The notes under the pieces are model-generated. The model did not search any database. It saw only the letters and a list, made by a program, of their open reading frames with translations, and was not told the DNA's origin. From Ichthyophonus hoferi (taxonomy: Eukaryota; Opisthokonta; Ichthyosporea; Ichthyophonida; Ichthyophonidae), in assembly GCA_002751075.1 (NCBI GenBank), contig NAOQ01000149.1, forward strand, positions 1,323 through 47,883: a stretch of 46,561 nt of DNA, given 5' to 3'. The first letter of the stretch is position 1. Each line of letters starts with the position of its first letter. The position numbers and the translations under genes were made by a program. This document shows positions 12,394 to 24,356 of the stretch, one piece after another.

Positions 12394-15099
12394 ATGGGAA
12401 ATATAATTAATAGTTTAGTGAATGTAGAGGGAAGTGAGAGATCTAACGGGTATGATTGGTCAACAACTGCACAAGATGTTGTTGCCAAGGAAGGAGTCAG
12501 TCTGAAGGGGAAGAATGTTCTCCTAACAGGGGCGACCGGAGGTGGGACACTATCTAACACTACGTCTTATTACTATAAAAAGTAATTCTTTATGGACAAA
12601 CTCTTGTGGGGTTGCGGACGGTGTTCTTTACCCACATGACTTTTCTATTGCAGACTGTTATACAAAGATATCTACCTTTCTCCTTCTTAGTTTTGCTACT
12701 TCATCTTATTGATGTATAGCATTTCACTTTTAATATGACCAAAGACTTTGCAAACTTAACATGCAAGCACTTATAGCCGCAAATAACAAATAAGTAATAT
12801 CATTTGAGAACAAGGCCAGGGTGTATAGGAGCGCTATACTTTGACCAGGGAAATGAAGTGGAGTTAGGCGGGTTAAATCATTCAGCCGCCTTGTACCGTT
12901 TCCAGTATTACCTACAATGCATATCTATGTGAATAGTTGGCCTTACTTGTGTGTAGCATTATTGCCTGGTTGACCACTAATAGATGAACAACCTTCAGGG
13001 ATTGGCAAGGAAACAGCACGAGCCCTGGCTAGTTGTGGTGCACAAGTGTTCTTAGCTTGCCTCAACAAGGAAGAAGGGGAGAGGGCGGCAACAGAAATTA
13101 GAAAACAATTATTGAAAAACTCAGGGGAGATAACAGTGATGACAATCGATCTTGCTTCTTTCCAGAGTGTGCGTGAATTTTCTGTAGAGTTTCATGCCAA
13201 GAGTATTCCTTTACATGTTTTGATATGTAACGCTGCTATTTGTCAGTCAAAATATACCGAGACAGTGGATGGGATAGAACTCAACTTTCAAGTTAACTAC
13301 CTTTCCAACTTTCTGCTAGTTCATCTCTTGCGGGACTGTTTAGAGGTAAGCTCTCCCTCTCTCTTGTCTTTTTTTCATTCTCCCGTTTCTAGTATAACCA
13401 TAGATTAGGATGGATATATGCAATGTTATATATGTATATATGTATATATTCAGGAATTTTCTTGTTTATGCGTTGGACTGCAAGGTATGTATATGCGTAG
13501 GCACACTTTGGTATGTGATTATGAACATGCATATGCCTAGTAACGTCTGGTACAGTAGCACTCGTATCTAAATATACATTGGGATAACTATTTGCTAGTT
13601 TCCAATATCCCTCTCCTCTGACTTCCTTAGTGTTAGTGTTCTCCGCTTAGCCATCGTTTGCAAATGCCTTTTGCTCACCTTCTTCATCTCTACTAATCAC
13701 TACATTTATCCGATGGTTCTCCTTCTCTTACATTATACCTATCTCACATACCCCAACACCCATGCGCATTTTCTACAACGAATCACCTTTATCCGTCTCC
13801 CTCTCCCTCTCTCTCTCTATCTCGACAGAGAGGCCGTTCTTCCAGGGTAATTCTTCTCTCTTCCACGGCCCACCGAGGGTTAGATGGCAAAATAAATTTT
13901 GAAGACCTTAGTGGTAAAGGTACATGGTTTAACACTCCTGATGGCTCCGTTATTGCTTATGGCCAATCTAAGGTGGCCATGCCATTGTTTGCCCAAGAAT
14001 TAGATAGGCGGATGAAGGCTGATCGGATCGGAATCAATGCATTTGCACTGCACCCTGGTACTTCCCGGACAAATCTCTTTAGCCAGTCTGGTATATGTGG
14101 CAAGGCTTTCATGTTTGTAGGTATGTATTCTCCTTCTCTGACTTGGTTGTCAATATCTTTCATGTCTATAGTCGTAGTACATTGTACTATTCCTGCTTTC
14201 CTCTGCACATAGGTCTAACCGTTCTCTTTCTTTATATCTTTCTTTAGTGCTTGTTTACCTCTGTCTATCTATCTCACATCTTTAACATACCACATTATCA
14301 TATATATCTATATAAATACAAATATGAGTTCATACTTAGTGCATGTAATACACACTTACATTCTCTCTAGCAGCTGGAAACACAAGGGAAAATAACTTTC
14401 CTCTACTTATACTATCAATCTGTCCGTCCTACCTACATATGATGTTATTATCATCTAAGTCAAGGCACTTTTACCCAACAAAACACAAGATCACTATAAT
14501 AATGATAACCAATGAATATATACTTATATTTTTTCTACTTCTCGTTTCCTCCTATCTATATCATCTCTTATATTCCTATTATCCCATTGTGTTGACATTG
14601 AACCACCCTTTATATATACTCCACATCCAAAACAGACATACATGAAATTAATCTAAAAAAAAAAGCAAAGCAAAAATACACACGCATATACATTTGCATG
14701 ACTTTTTTATATATATGAAAAACATCATGGCCTATCTGGGGCCCTACCTGTTTTGCGTTCACTCTTTACAGAGGAGATATAGGTACAAGGCGTTAACTAT
14801 GACAGACCATTGCCTTACCCTGCACACCCCTTCCCCCTCCGTGCTCTACAGCATACTATCTATCATTCATGAAAACCACAGCCCAAGGGGCAGCCACCAC
14901 CGTGTACCTTGCCTTAACACCACGTATTAATGGCCTAGGTGGAAAGTATTTTTCTGATTGCAATATAGCACAACCCTGTCCTATGGTACATGATCCTACA
15001 CAGGCACTAAAGCTATGGAACCTCTCAGAAGGGTTGGTTGGTATTAGAAAGAGGAAGAGGGAGAGGGAGAAGGAGAGAGAGGGTAACGTATCATGTTGA
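12394..15099 (+). CDS. Short-chain dehydrogenase/reductase, WWOX/retinol dehydrogenase-like
   Basis: Four exons, 12394-12541, 12999-13345, 13829-14120 and 14852-15099 (TGA), join in phase to give 344 residues. This NAD(P)-dependent oxidoreductase has the glycine motif TGATGGIG (split by intron 1), then DLAS and NAA, the active-site serine in LLSST and the catalytic YGQSK (Tyr-x-x-x-Lys). HPGTSRTN follows, and KTTAQGAATTVYLAL near the C-terminus is the conserved tail of RDH11-14/WWOX-like enzymes. The lead-in STTAQDVV-KEGVSLKGK resembles the linker before the WWOX SDR domain, but there are no WW domains. The substrate is probably a retinoid, steroid or lipid carbonyl, by family only. The protein ends in a basic KRKREREKEREG tail read from a GA-rich tract. 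A poly(A) signal follows at 15108. Confidence 0.88.
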
Positions 15100-15107
15100 T
15101 GGGGGAA

Positions 15108-15113
15108 AATAAA
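15108..15113 (+). terminator. Poly(A) signal AATAAA of the dehydrogenase gene
   Basis: AATAAA begins nine nucleotides after the TGA at 15097-15099. This is unusually close and would give a very short 3' UTR. Confidence 0.4.
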
Positions 15114-15646
15114 TGAAGCCGGCCTTATAGATGATATATATATATATGTGACTGGCTGTCTAGATTGGCATCCCACATTGCATTTTAAAAATAGTTATGA
15201 TTGTGGATTAGAAATACAGACAAACTGCTGGAAAGTATATTATTGTAACATTGTAGCACCAACATACATCCTAAGCTAAGACTGCATTGTAATGGAAACC
15301 AGACGTATGCACAATAATACAGACATCTATCCTAACTTCCCACCCACATACATTGTATAAATACGGTATCAGACAAGCTAAATATAGTGTACATTAATAC
15401 ACGAGCTACAGTAATGGTAGTACTTTATCACAATAATATTTGATGGTAATACAAGAATACAACTATTTCATGGATACGGCTGGTCCGTATACCCCATTGA
15501 CCAATAATTATAGGGCTCAGCCCTCAGAGAACCAATAAATAACCTTGAAAATATGTATATGTCCTGGTCACGAAAAATTACAAAACACCATGTCTTAAAA
15601 ATTGGGTCACATTAGGTGCATATACACAATATAATACAGCAGAATT

Positions 15647-15905
15647 GTCATGTATTGGGTTTATCCTATAGGGAAGACCGCTTAATTGCTAGGCTTCCTA
15701 TAGATCTTGATTATACTGAGTTTATTAAGTGCCTTCGAGCTAATCAGTGATAACGGGTTTGCCACGTGTACGTAAATCAAGTATAAATAGACCTACTGAC
15801 GCGCGACGTAAGAGAAATGTTTTTGTTTCTCTTCTAATTCTAGATTGCTTGTTGAAAGTAATTAGGATTATTACTCCCTTTGATTAGAGAGGTGGTGTTA
15901 TTTTA
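15647..15905 (+). repeat. Possible solo LTR or isolated promoter-like element
   Basis: A segment starting TGTCATG contains an inverted repeat (CTATAGGGAAG with CTTCCTATAG), a CACGTG box, and TATAAATAG about 20 bp further on. A hairpin-like AGAGAAA...TTTCTCTT comes next. Nothing coding follows. The layout resembles an LTR promoter (U3 then R), but no matching partner or target duplication was found. It could equally be a promoter of an unseen transcript. Confidence 0.2.
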
Positions 15906-16375
15906 AAAGCTATAAATGATAGCTGACAAGAACATAATACTAAACGATACAATACAATAATATGTCAGGTCATCATATATCGATATACATACATAAATGT
16001 TTTACAGAAGTTATATTGATCTACCATAGTATGTAATGGTTCATGAGGGTCACAATATCTCTAGCATATCAGTATGCATACTATAACCAAACATTAAGCT
16101 TAAATACATAAGCATAGTTGTATATTTTCATCTAGATATTATTCTCTATAACAATTTGTCACCATAATATAATATACAAGTACATCTTCACCTAGCCTTT
16201 CCTTTAATATGATTGGTGCGGACTACAGAAGTATCGACTTTATCAATTGTACCCAATAGGATCTCCCCTAACCCTTCATACACATGAGGACCTTGCTGCA
16301 TGATCTGTATGTACGTTGATAGGAAGAGGGAAGAAAGAGAGAAAGGGGAGGGATATATGAGTATACAGGATAAAA

Positions 16376-16580
16376 TAGGATATTATAGGTAAGAAGAGGA
16401 TATGATGGAATAAGATAATATATAAGATAGTGTGATATGATATAGTACAATATAATATAATAAGATAGAATAGGATATGATATGATATGATAATGATATA
16501 ACATAATATGATAAGATATGATAGGATATAATACAATATAATATGATAAGATAGGATAGGGTAGGATATGATATATGATA
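16376..16580. repeat. Degenerate GATAT/GATAA pentanucleotide array
   Basis: About 200 bp of GATAT, GATAA and GATAG-type units lie between the convergent dehydrogenase and GTPase genes. Three overlapping minus-strand ORFs of 75-130 codons across it read only Tyr, Ile, Ser and Leu and are artefacts of the repeat. The rest of 15114-17035 is AT-rich with short GA tracts and shows no gene. Confidence 0.8.
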
Positions 16581-17035
16581 CATAATATACATAGATATAC
16601 ACACGCGCATACAGTCTTATGTCCGAATATATAGTTTTGAACCTGTTAGTTACCAGGTGTGTATGCATAACATGTATTCTATTGGTTACGGGAAGATGGT
16701 GAGATAGAGTATGTGCCTGCCTTCTACACGATCAACATATATTATCAGTTCCTAGTAGGGAATACCAAGTCTAATAAGGAAAGCAAAGAGTAAAACAAGT
16801 AACAAGTACTACCAAAGGCTCATTTGATATAATTATTTTAAAATGTTCGAGTATGTCTAAAGATATGGTTGACTTTATAAGAGGCTGTTGTGGGAGGGTA
16901 TGGTAGAGTAAAATATGCATAGATAGGATAGGGAGATAGACGTAGAGAATATAGAGAGAACAAGGAAAGAGAGGGAAAGAGGAAGAAACTACAATTATAT
17001 AACCAGATAGCATAAGAGAGGGAGAGAGAGAGAGA

Positions 17036-20000
17036 CTAGACCAGGGAAAGGTATCCTACATGGTGACATATATCAGTCAATATCCTGCCATCAGTCCTCA
17101 TCACACACTGAGCTGCATAAGCACGTGCATGCTAAACCATCAAGGGTAGGAGGTGTCAGGAACCACAAGATAAAGAGGGACATAGATGGGAAGACGAACA
17201 GTATAGGAGGAAGATTATAGAGAATGCTAACGGGTAAGGGTGTAGTGGTGTAATGCAATGGCACCTTCCTTATATAGATCATCAATATCACATTTACAAA
17301 TGCATATATACCTATATGTATATCACCTACACATATACAACCATACTGTGACAGGGTAGAGAGATACACCCACCTCAGGGTCCATTTCTCTTGTCTTTTG
17401 TTGCTCCAGAGCCCTTTGCACTCCGATCAGTTGCACACAGAGCGTGGTAGTGGTAGAGATTGTAGAGGATATGTTATTAATATAAGGTAGTAAGGATATC
17501 ACCTTAATCCATAGGGAAGCTGCAGGGTGGACGGCAGGGGGATAGATGGTCACCTATAAAGGAGGAATATGAGTGGTGGGTATATATAGATTGATTTTTA
17601 AGTGCACGTATATATGCCCTTATTTAGATACAACTCCCTTTATTCCTATTACCCAGTAGTATTCATATAACCTACCAACCAATATAATATCAATAATATC
17701 AAAAAATCCTAATTGGTGTTATACATCAACCAATACAATATCATACAGCCCTAATTAGTGTTATAAATCAGCCAATGCAATGCCATGCAACCCCGATTAC
17801 TGCTATAAACCAGTCAATCACCTTCATTTCCCCAGTATAGAGGTAATGTAATTCCTCCAATGCCTGCTGTCGCACGCAGATAACATCTTGACCAATCATG
17901 GCCTGTATCCATACACAGTGTGTACGGTTAGCCCATCATAATGTACAGAAATGAGCCAATGCTCAGTGTATACATATACACACAGAGAAACACATCCACA
18001 CAGTGTAGTTATATATATATACAATATAGTTATATACACATGAAATATCGGTATATATATATATGTAAATATACATATAAGCATGTATACACACACATCC
18101 CCTTATACCTTTGTCAGAGCCTTTGTTATTACTCCCATCCCCGCCTTAGACGACTCACTCAGTTGTCTTGCAATCAGAATGCTTCTTCCACCTTCCTCCT
18201 ACCACAATACAGTATAGTATAGTGTAGCGTAGTGTAGTATAGTATAGTATAGTTTAGTGTAGTACAGTATAGTATAGTATAGTACAGAGTAGTATAGTAT
18301 AGTATAGAGTAGTATAGTATAGTATAGAGTAGTATAGTATAGTGTAGTATAGTATAGTATAGTATAGTACAGTATGGTATATTATTGCATAGTATAATAT
18401 AGTATTATCGTATAGTACAGCATATTATAGTATAGTATATTGGCTATATGAATATGCATCTAGTCTGTAGTTGTAGAATATATTATCTTATATAATGATA
18501 TTTATATTAAATAATCCCTTAAGACATGATATTATGTTATATGCTATGATGTGCTATAAAGCTATATAAAGAAATATAAGATAATTTTATATAATATAAT
18601 ATCATGTAATATAAAATTAAATGGTATTATAAGTTGTGATGACATAGGATATTATATGGTATAATATAATATGATGTGGTATAATACATTATTATATTAT
18701 ATACTATTAAATGATTATTGTATAGAATAATAAAATAGAGTATAGTATGGTATTGTAGGATATGATATGATATGATATAGCATGCCGCCAGCTTGGATTT
18801 AACAGAAAAAGAAAAAAAGAACAAAGGCAATAGTAATACAATAAAGTAAATAAAAATATCTAGGATGAGGTAACCAATCATAATATACGTTAAATACTAC
18901 GTGAAGCTCACTAAAAATTGCAGGATATCCGCCTTTAGCTTATCAATACCCTCCAGGTCCATTGGTACATCATCACGTGCCATTGGGTCATAGCCAAAGG
19001 TACAGGTACAGTATATAGGAGTGGCAGCAGGTAGATCTAACGTCATAAGCCACTGTGAGAATAGCTATACATATATATGCACGCGTGTATGTATGCGTAT
19101 GTGTGTATGTGTATGCAATTGTATAAATTGAATAATTACATGCATTTAGTATGTATTAATCTTAAGGGATAAGTGTATACGAGATAAGAAAAAACTCTAA
19201 AAAAAAAATGGCGGTAGAAAAAAGAGCTATAAGAAACCCAAAATCACGAATAATGCCTTGTCAGGGTTAGTAATAATTATTATATATTAAAACAACATAA
19301 AAGGAAAAGAGAGAAAACAGATAAATATAACTATACATAAATATACCTTTATGTCCTAACCATTTCTCTCCTTCTATTTTACAGCATATTTCTAGTGTTT
19401 GCACAGGTCTAGGAGGACCATCTTAATCACTAAACCTACCTGATCTCTCATTGGTGGACGCATATTTCTCAAATCATCTGATTGGTTTCTCACCAGAAAG
19501 ACCTTGTTTGCTACTGCCTGTATGGCAGCAGGTGATTAGTAGCAGCAATCATATGTAACTTCCTGCCCCCATATCCCTCACCCTCTTTCTCTTTAGACAA
19601 ACCATCAATCTCCTGGCATGTAAGGGCAAAAGAGCTGCACCTTGAATATCACTCGAGTGCATACGTAAACACCCTCCCACACACAAACCTATATATTTTT
19701 ACGACTATGAGAGTAAACAAACAAGTATATACAATAAAGGTGACACATGGAAGACAGGTTAATTCCTAGATGAAAGTTATTTAATATATATTACGATATC
19801 GAGTTATATATAACATATGGCACAATAAATCATGCCATAATATATTGTTAATATAGTATGATACAGTATATTCTAATAAATAGAACACAAAGAAAAAAAA
19901 CAAATATAACCATTACTACAGTCAACCCTATTTAGAGTTATGGGTCAAGGAAAAAAATATATATATACAAATAACCTATCCAGGATAATGGAACAAAACA

Positions 20001-20457
20001 TAACATAATATAATATAACATAACATAACACAACAAAACATAACACAATATAACATAATATAACATAATATAACATAATAAAACATAATATAACATAACA
20101 TAATATAACATAACATAACATAACATAGCATAACATACCGTATACCAACCTTTAATTCATTATATAAAGTATGTTGTACGCGGTCTGCACTCCGTACTAC
20201 CACAAATATACCTATGTCATACTTAGCACCTCCCTCTCGCTGCAATTACATGCCCGCCTTTATATTAGGTTGATGATATGTGCGGTATAATATGGATACA
20301 TGTAGTGTAGTGTAGCGGATAGTGTGGATAATGAGCGAGAATAGGATGCTCTTGTGGTGGTAATTTACAGCTAAAAGATGATGAATCCAATGGGAATGGT
20401 AGACAAAAAGACTATATTAACGAGAGATAGAAATAGAAATAGAAATAATAATAATAA

Positions 20458-20488
<31 letters not shown>

Positions 20489-23400
20489 GAAGTGGGAGTG
20501 AAAACAAATAAAGATATAACATAAGCAAGGCAGGGATATGTTTTAACTGTAGTAACCCTGCTGGACTATTAATATACCTCTGTTTTTACTTTCTCTTTAT
20601 ATTTATATGTGTGCATGTGTATGTGTTTGCATACAGATATATATGTATAATAATGCAAGTATATAGATATAGCATATACAGATTTCAATATATATTGAAA
20701 TACCATGCCAATTACAATATATTTATACACGTGAATCATACTAATTTTATGTTACTAGCGGTCTTTCTATAATGATTCCATATCATCCTATTAAACTATC
20801 ATAATGCCATGCATACTATCATACCATATCATGCTATACTATGCCACATCCTGCAATGTCCCATATACGGGCTATAATGTTTCTATACACGGAAAAAGAG
20901 AAGTAAAGATAGAGATTATCTCAACAAAAGACTAATAATAGGCTGATAGTGCAGGCAGCAGTAAAGGTTATGTACAAAATACTGCTACCTTGATCAGGGT
21001 CTGGCCTGGCATATCATGGAGTACAAGAGTGTTTTCTAAGGTAATAATCTCGAGTTAGTATAGTATAGAATAGTCTAGAATAGTATAGTATAATATAATA
21101 TAGTATAGTATAGGATAGGACAAGATATGATAGGATAGTACAGTATAGTATAATATAGTATAGTATAGTATAGGATGGGATAGAATAGTATATTACAGTG
21201 TAAGATATTCTAGGATAGTATAGTATAGTATAATATAGTATAGTATAGTATATTATAAATAGTGTAGTATAATATAATATATTATTGCATAGTATAATAT
21301 AGGTAACACCGGTAACATAACGTATATATATCCAGATAGGTATGAAGGGTAATGCAGCATAAGATAAATAGTAGGCCAGAGGATATGGTATAGGAATAGT
21401 AATGGCACCACTGGTAAAGGTCATATGTGGCAGATGGAGGGAAGAAGAAATATCAAAAAAAAAATATAGGAAGTATTAGGCAGGGTTACATGTCAATATA
21501 TATCAAGAAAGACACAGGTGTAGATAAAAAAGTAAGCAGAGAGAGGGGCAGAAAGAGCTGAGAATTAATGAAAAAAAGAAGAAAAAAAAAAGAAACAAGA
21601 AAAAACGGAGTGGAATAATGCTATAATTATATGCAGAATTACCATAGAATACCTCTACGTCACACGTACCAATAGTAACCTCCTGGACCTCCTTCACTGC
21701 AAACATCCCTACAGCCAATCTCTTTCCTGCTTCACTCTGATCGTATCGTGATTGGCCCATTATGGCTTTGAGGAGTGATGTCTGTCCAACCACCATTCTA
21801 CATATCAGTGATTAGCCAATACAAGTAAAACTGCTACAACCATGAGTAAACAGTAAACCAGTCATTCTCATTGTACCAATTGATGAGTGAGCCAATTGGA
21901 GTTGATCTATAGTTGCAGGCTACAAGCATCTCTTACCTTCCCTGCTGCCTCCATACCAGCAATTACAATGTGGACCTGTTGATTGGCCAGTGTGATACCC
22001 TCACCCTTTATACCACATGCCTTAGGATGTGATAGAGGTGAGTTAGAGAGGGACTAGTTCATGGCATTATAAATATATAAACGTATACATATACATATAC
22101 ATATATATATACATATATATATATACTTGTGCTCTCATAGCCTCTAGTTATTTACTCCTACGTACACACATACATTCAATTAATACCACTAAATCAATGC
22201 ACAGACGACGATTCTAGCTATATACATAAACATATACATACACACAGGCATTATCCTTTCCACAAATACATACATAAACTCATTATAGTATTAGTACAAT
22301 AAATATACATGTCATAAAACGAGAAATATAAAAACCAATACAACAGCACCATCCAAATTAGGTAAATACCTACATATATATATATATATATCTTCAGAAA
22401 ATTCTTACTCTTCCACACCCTCTTTCAAGGATTCCTACCAGATCCATGTTATATATTTTCACCCCTGACCACACCAAGTCTTTCAGTATTAGTTACCTAC
22501 CTTTACGTTCTCCGTAATTGTCCTTGCTTGATGTAGCAGAGTAAAACCTGTCCAGTAACACATCCCTGCCATTACAGCCAAGGTGTACGCTAACCACTGG
22601 CTTGACCACATTCGCACTAATACTAAGCAAAGGAGGGCAAATTGTTATACTTTTAGCGGAAGATACTTTGAAATATCTATAATTATAACTATTATATGTA
22701 CATTGAAAATGAAGCTGTTGAAGTATAGTCGGAACGGATTTATTTTTATAACCAATTAAGTTTTAAATTGATATTCATTAAGCATAGAATTAAATATATT
22801 TCACTTCCTGTTATTAAACTATGTACAAAAAATATCACTTTTATAACCAAGCACCTATTCTTTATCGTGGCTTATGCCTATGATAACTATTGGCTGACAC
22901 TGTAATAAAAAATGCTTATTATTGTTCAAATTCTCATTGTTTCAAATACAGTATTATTAATTCAGTTTCTCTATCTGATTAGATCTCATCCGACACACTC
23001 ACCACTTAAAATATCATCAACCAAGTAATCCATTGAAAATAAAAGGCAATAATATCACCTCATTATCACAACGCATTCACATTCCTAATCTATTCCCTCT
23101 CTCTGTCTATTAATGTGTACCAAACCGTCTATATGTGTTCTACATTGTAGCCATAGTTTTAGTCCTTCACTGGCAGTTACATACACGCTGAGTCATTTCT
23201 CTCTCTTTACATATCTTCAACCTACATCCTTTCCCAATGTGTATGTGTGGCATTCATTGTTCTTAGAGGATAATCAAGCATAAAGCACGAACTACCTGCA
23301 GTGACACTCAGGCCCACAGCTGTGACCACACACCATACTGCCTTCCTATTGGCTACAAAGGCCTTTACAGCCTGGTAAGAGGATGCGGTACGGTCCACTA

Positions 23401-24068
23401 ATTGATTGACTAAGGGAGGTCCTTCCAGGTTATTGAGGGTTTGATGAGATGCCAATCCCTGGACGTAAAGAGTTTATAATGTTAATAGATAGCTGGAAAG
23501 ATAATATACCTTTGAGAAAGACTAATGTTTGCCTGCAACACATAGCTTCATGGTAACACCTCAACCACTATATCTCTCCCACCGCACACTCTAAAGTTTA
23601 GCACCTTCCTGCGTTATAAGCGAGAGTAGAGGGGGCCAAGGAAAGTAATACATATGTATATATATAAATAGGGAAAAATACTAAAGATTATGACAAGAAA
23701 AAAAAGAAAAGGTAAAGAGATAAGCAGACCAATTATTATCGGTTTTACATACCCGTAACAACTGCATAACCAGAAAGCCAATAACTGAGCTAATAACAGC
23801 CTTTAATATGCTGACTTGCAGACCGTCTCCCCTCTTAAGTTGTACAACGACCTGCCTTGTGGCTGCAGACGGACTGGGGTCTGACCCCTCGGGGAAGCTC
23901 AGTTCCACCCCTCGATACCAATAGGCCCAGTCCAGAAGCACCGCTGACGTGGACATTACCACTACTACCACCACCACAACTATCTGATGTAGGTGGTATT
24001 GTGAACAACATATTACTACTGCATAAAACAAACAATAACGGATATGATATTATTATTAGTATTATTAC

Positions 24069-24101
<33 letters not shown>

Positions 24102-24356
24102 GCGAAAGTATTTTACCTTATAGTACCAGGGTTCTTATGTTTCTACACCAGTATGCTATAATGCAACAGTTTTTTTATTATGGAATTTCCATCCAAAAGA
24201 AAATGCAACAAAAATACTTACCAGAAGAATATTTAATCCCTTTACCAGCAGGCGGATATCAGTCATAGTTCTGTGAACCTGTCCTTCACGTCCTCCTACC
24301 ACCCGGCCATCAAATATCCCTCCTATCTGTCCCACCACAGCACCTATCACATCCAT
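17036..24356 (-). CDS. Four-TM membrane protein with IRG-like P-loop GTPase domain
   Basis: Fourteen exons in phase give ~551 residues: 24356-24246, 23983-23753, 23458-23296, 22622-22501, 22020-21937, 21781-21653, 21048-20989, 20239-20150, 19517-19440, 19052-18912, 18198-18109, 17902-17822, 17553-17374 and 17131-17036 (TAG). Residues 1-37 lack a signal peptide. Four hydrophobic segments follow at roughly 38-60 (an eight-Val run), 94-114, 151-172 and 176-196. A nucleotide-binding domain comes next: Walker A GMEAAGKTSLL (Lys ~237), G3 DMPGQ (~292), strand DIGIFVVVRSAD, and G4-like VFLVRNQSDDL (~341). The last resembles the FVR-TKVD-D context of IRG GTPases but has Gln in place of Lys. A predicted helical tail of ~150 residues closes the protein. 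Two in-phase splice choices exist between G1 and G3. The exon at 18198-18109 is the weakest. The likely role is a membrane-anchored, nucleotide-dependent switch or remodelling GTPase. Confidence 0.78.
18212..18445. repeat. TATAG pentanucleotide array next to GTPase exon 11
   Basis: About 230 bp of AGTAT/TATAG units begin some 14 bp upstream of the exon starting at 18198, so on the gene's sense strand the array reads ACTAT repeats right up to the acceptor. Looser TATAG/TATAT sequence continues to about 18780. Confidence 0.85.
19995..20137. repeat. AACAT/AATAT pentanucleotide array next to GTPase exon 8
   Basis: An array of AACAT, AATAT and ACAAT units ends about 13 bp from the donor side of the exon 20239-20150. 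On the gene's sense strand it reads ATGTT repeats immediately after the GTTGGT donor. ORFs across it are artefacts. Confidence 0.85.
20439..20490. repeat. Compound AAT, poly-A and GA microsatellite
   Basis: ATA repeats, an A run and (GA)n lie back to back within an intron of the GTPase gene. Confidence 0.8.
21056..21275. repeat. TATAG pentanucleotide array next to GTPase exon 7
   Basis: About 220 bp of TATAG and TAGGA-type units start within 10-20 bp of the exon that carries DMPGQ. On the sense strand the last units run into TACTAACTCGAG, which contains the consensus branch-point sequence TACTAAC a few bases before one candidate acceptor. Confidence 0.85.
24048..24105. repeat. ATT trinucleotide microsatellite in GTPase intron 1
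   Basis: A TATTA/ATT run of about 55 bp lies in the first intron of the GTPase gene. The Leu-rich and Ile-rich ORFs across it (23857-24123 and 24044-24268, plus strand) are repeat artefacts. Confidence 0.8.

Noticed and set aside
14856-15176. 106-codon minus-strand ORF
   Set aside because: It is antisense to the last dehydrogenase exon, with a Leu/Ser/Phe run from the GA tract.
16268-16668. Overlapping minus-strand ORFs of 75-130 codons rich in Tyr, Ile and Ser
   Set aside because: They are open in several frames only because the GATAT-type repeat lacks stops; there is no domain or splice context.
19588-19650. Candidate extra GTPase exon (EIDGLSKEKE)
   Set aside because: It has plausible splice sites but cannot be inserted between the neighbouring phase-0 exons without a frame break.
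19938-21424. Long Cys/Tyr/Leu-rich and Tyr/Ile/Thr-rich minus-strand ORFs
   Set aside because: They are translations of AACAT and TATAG arrays. Only the short non-repeat parts at 20150-20239 and 20989-21048 are real exons.
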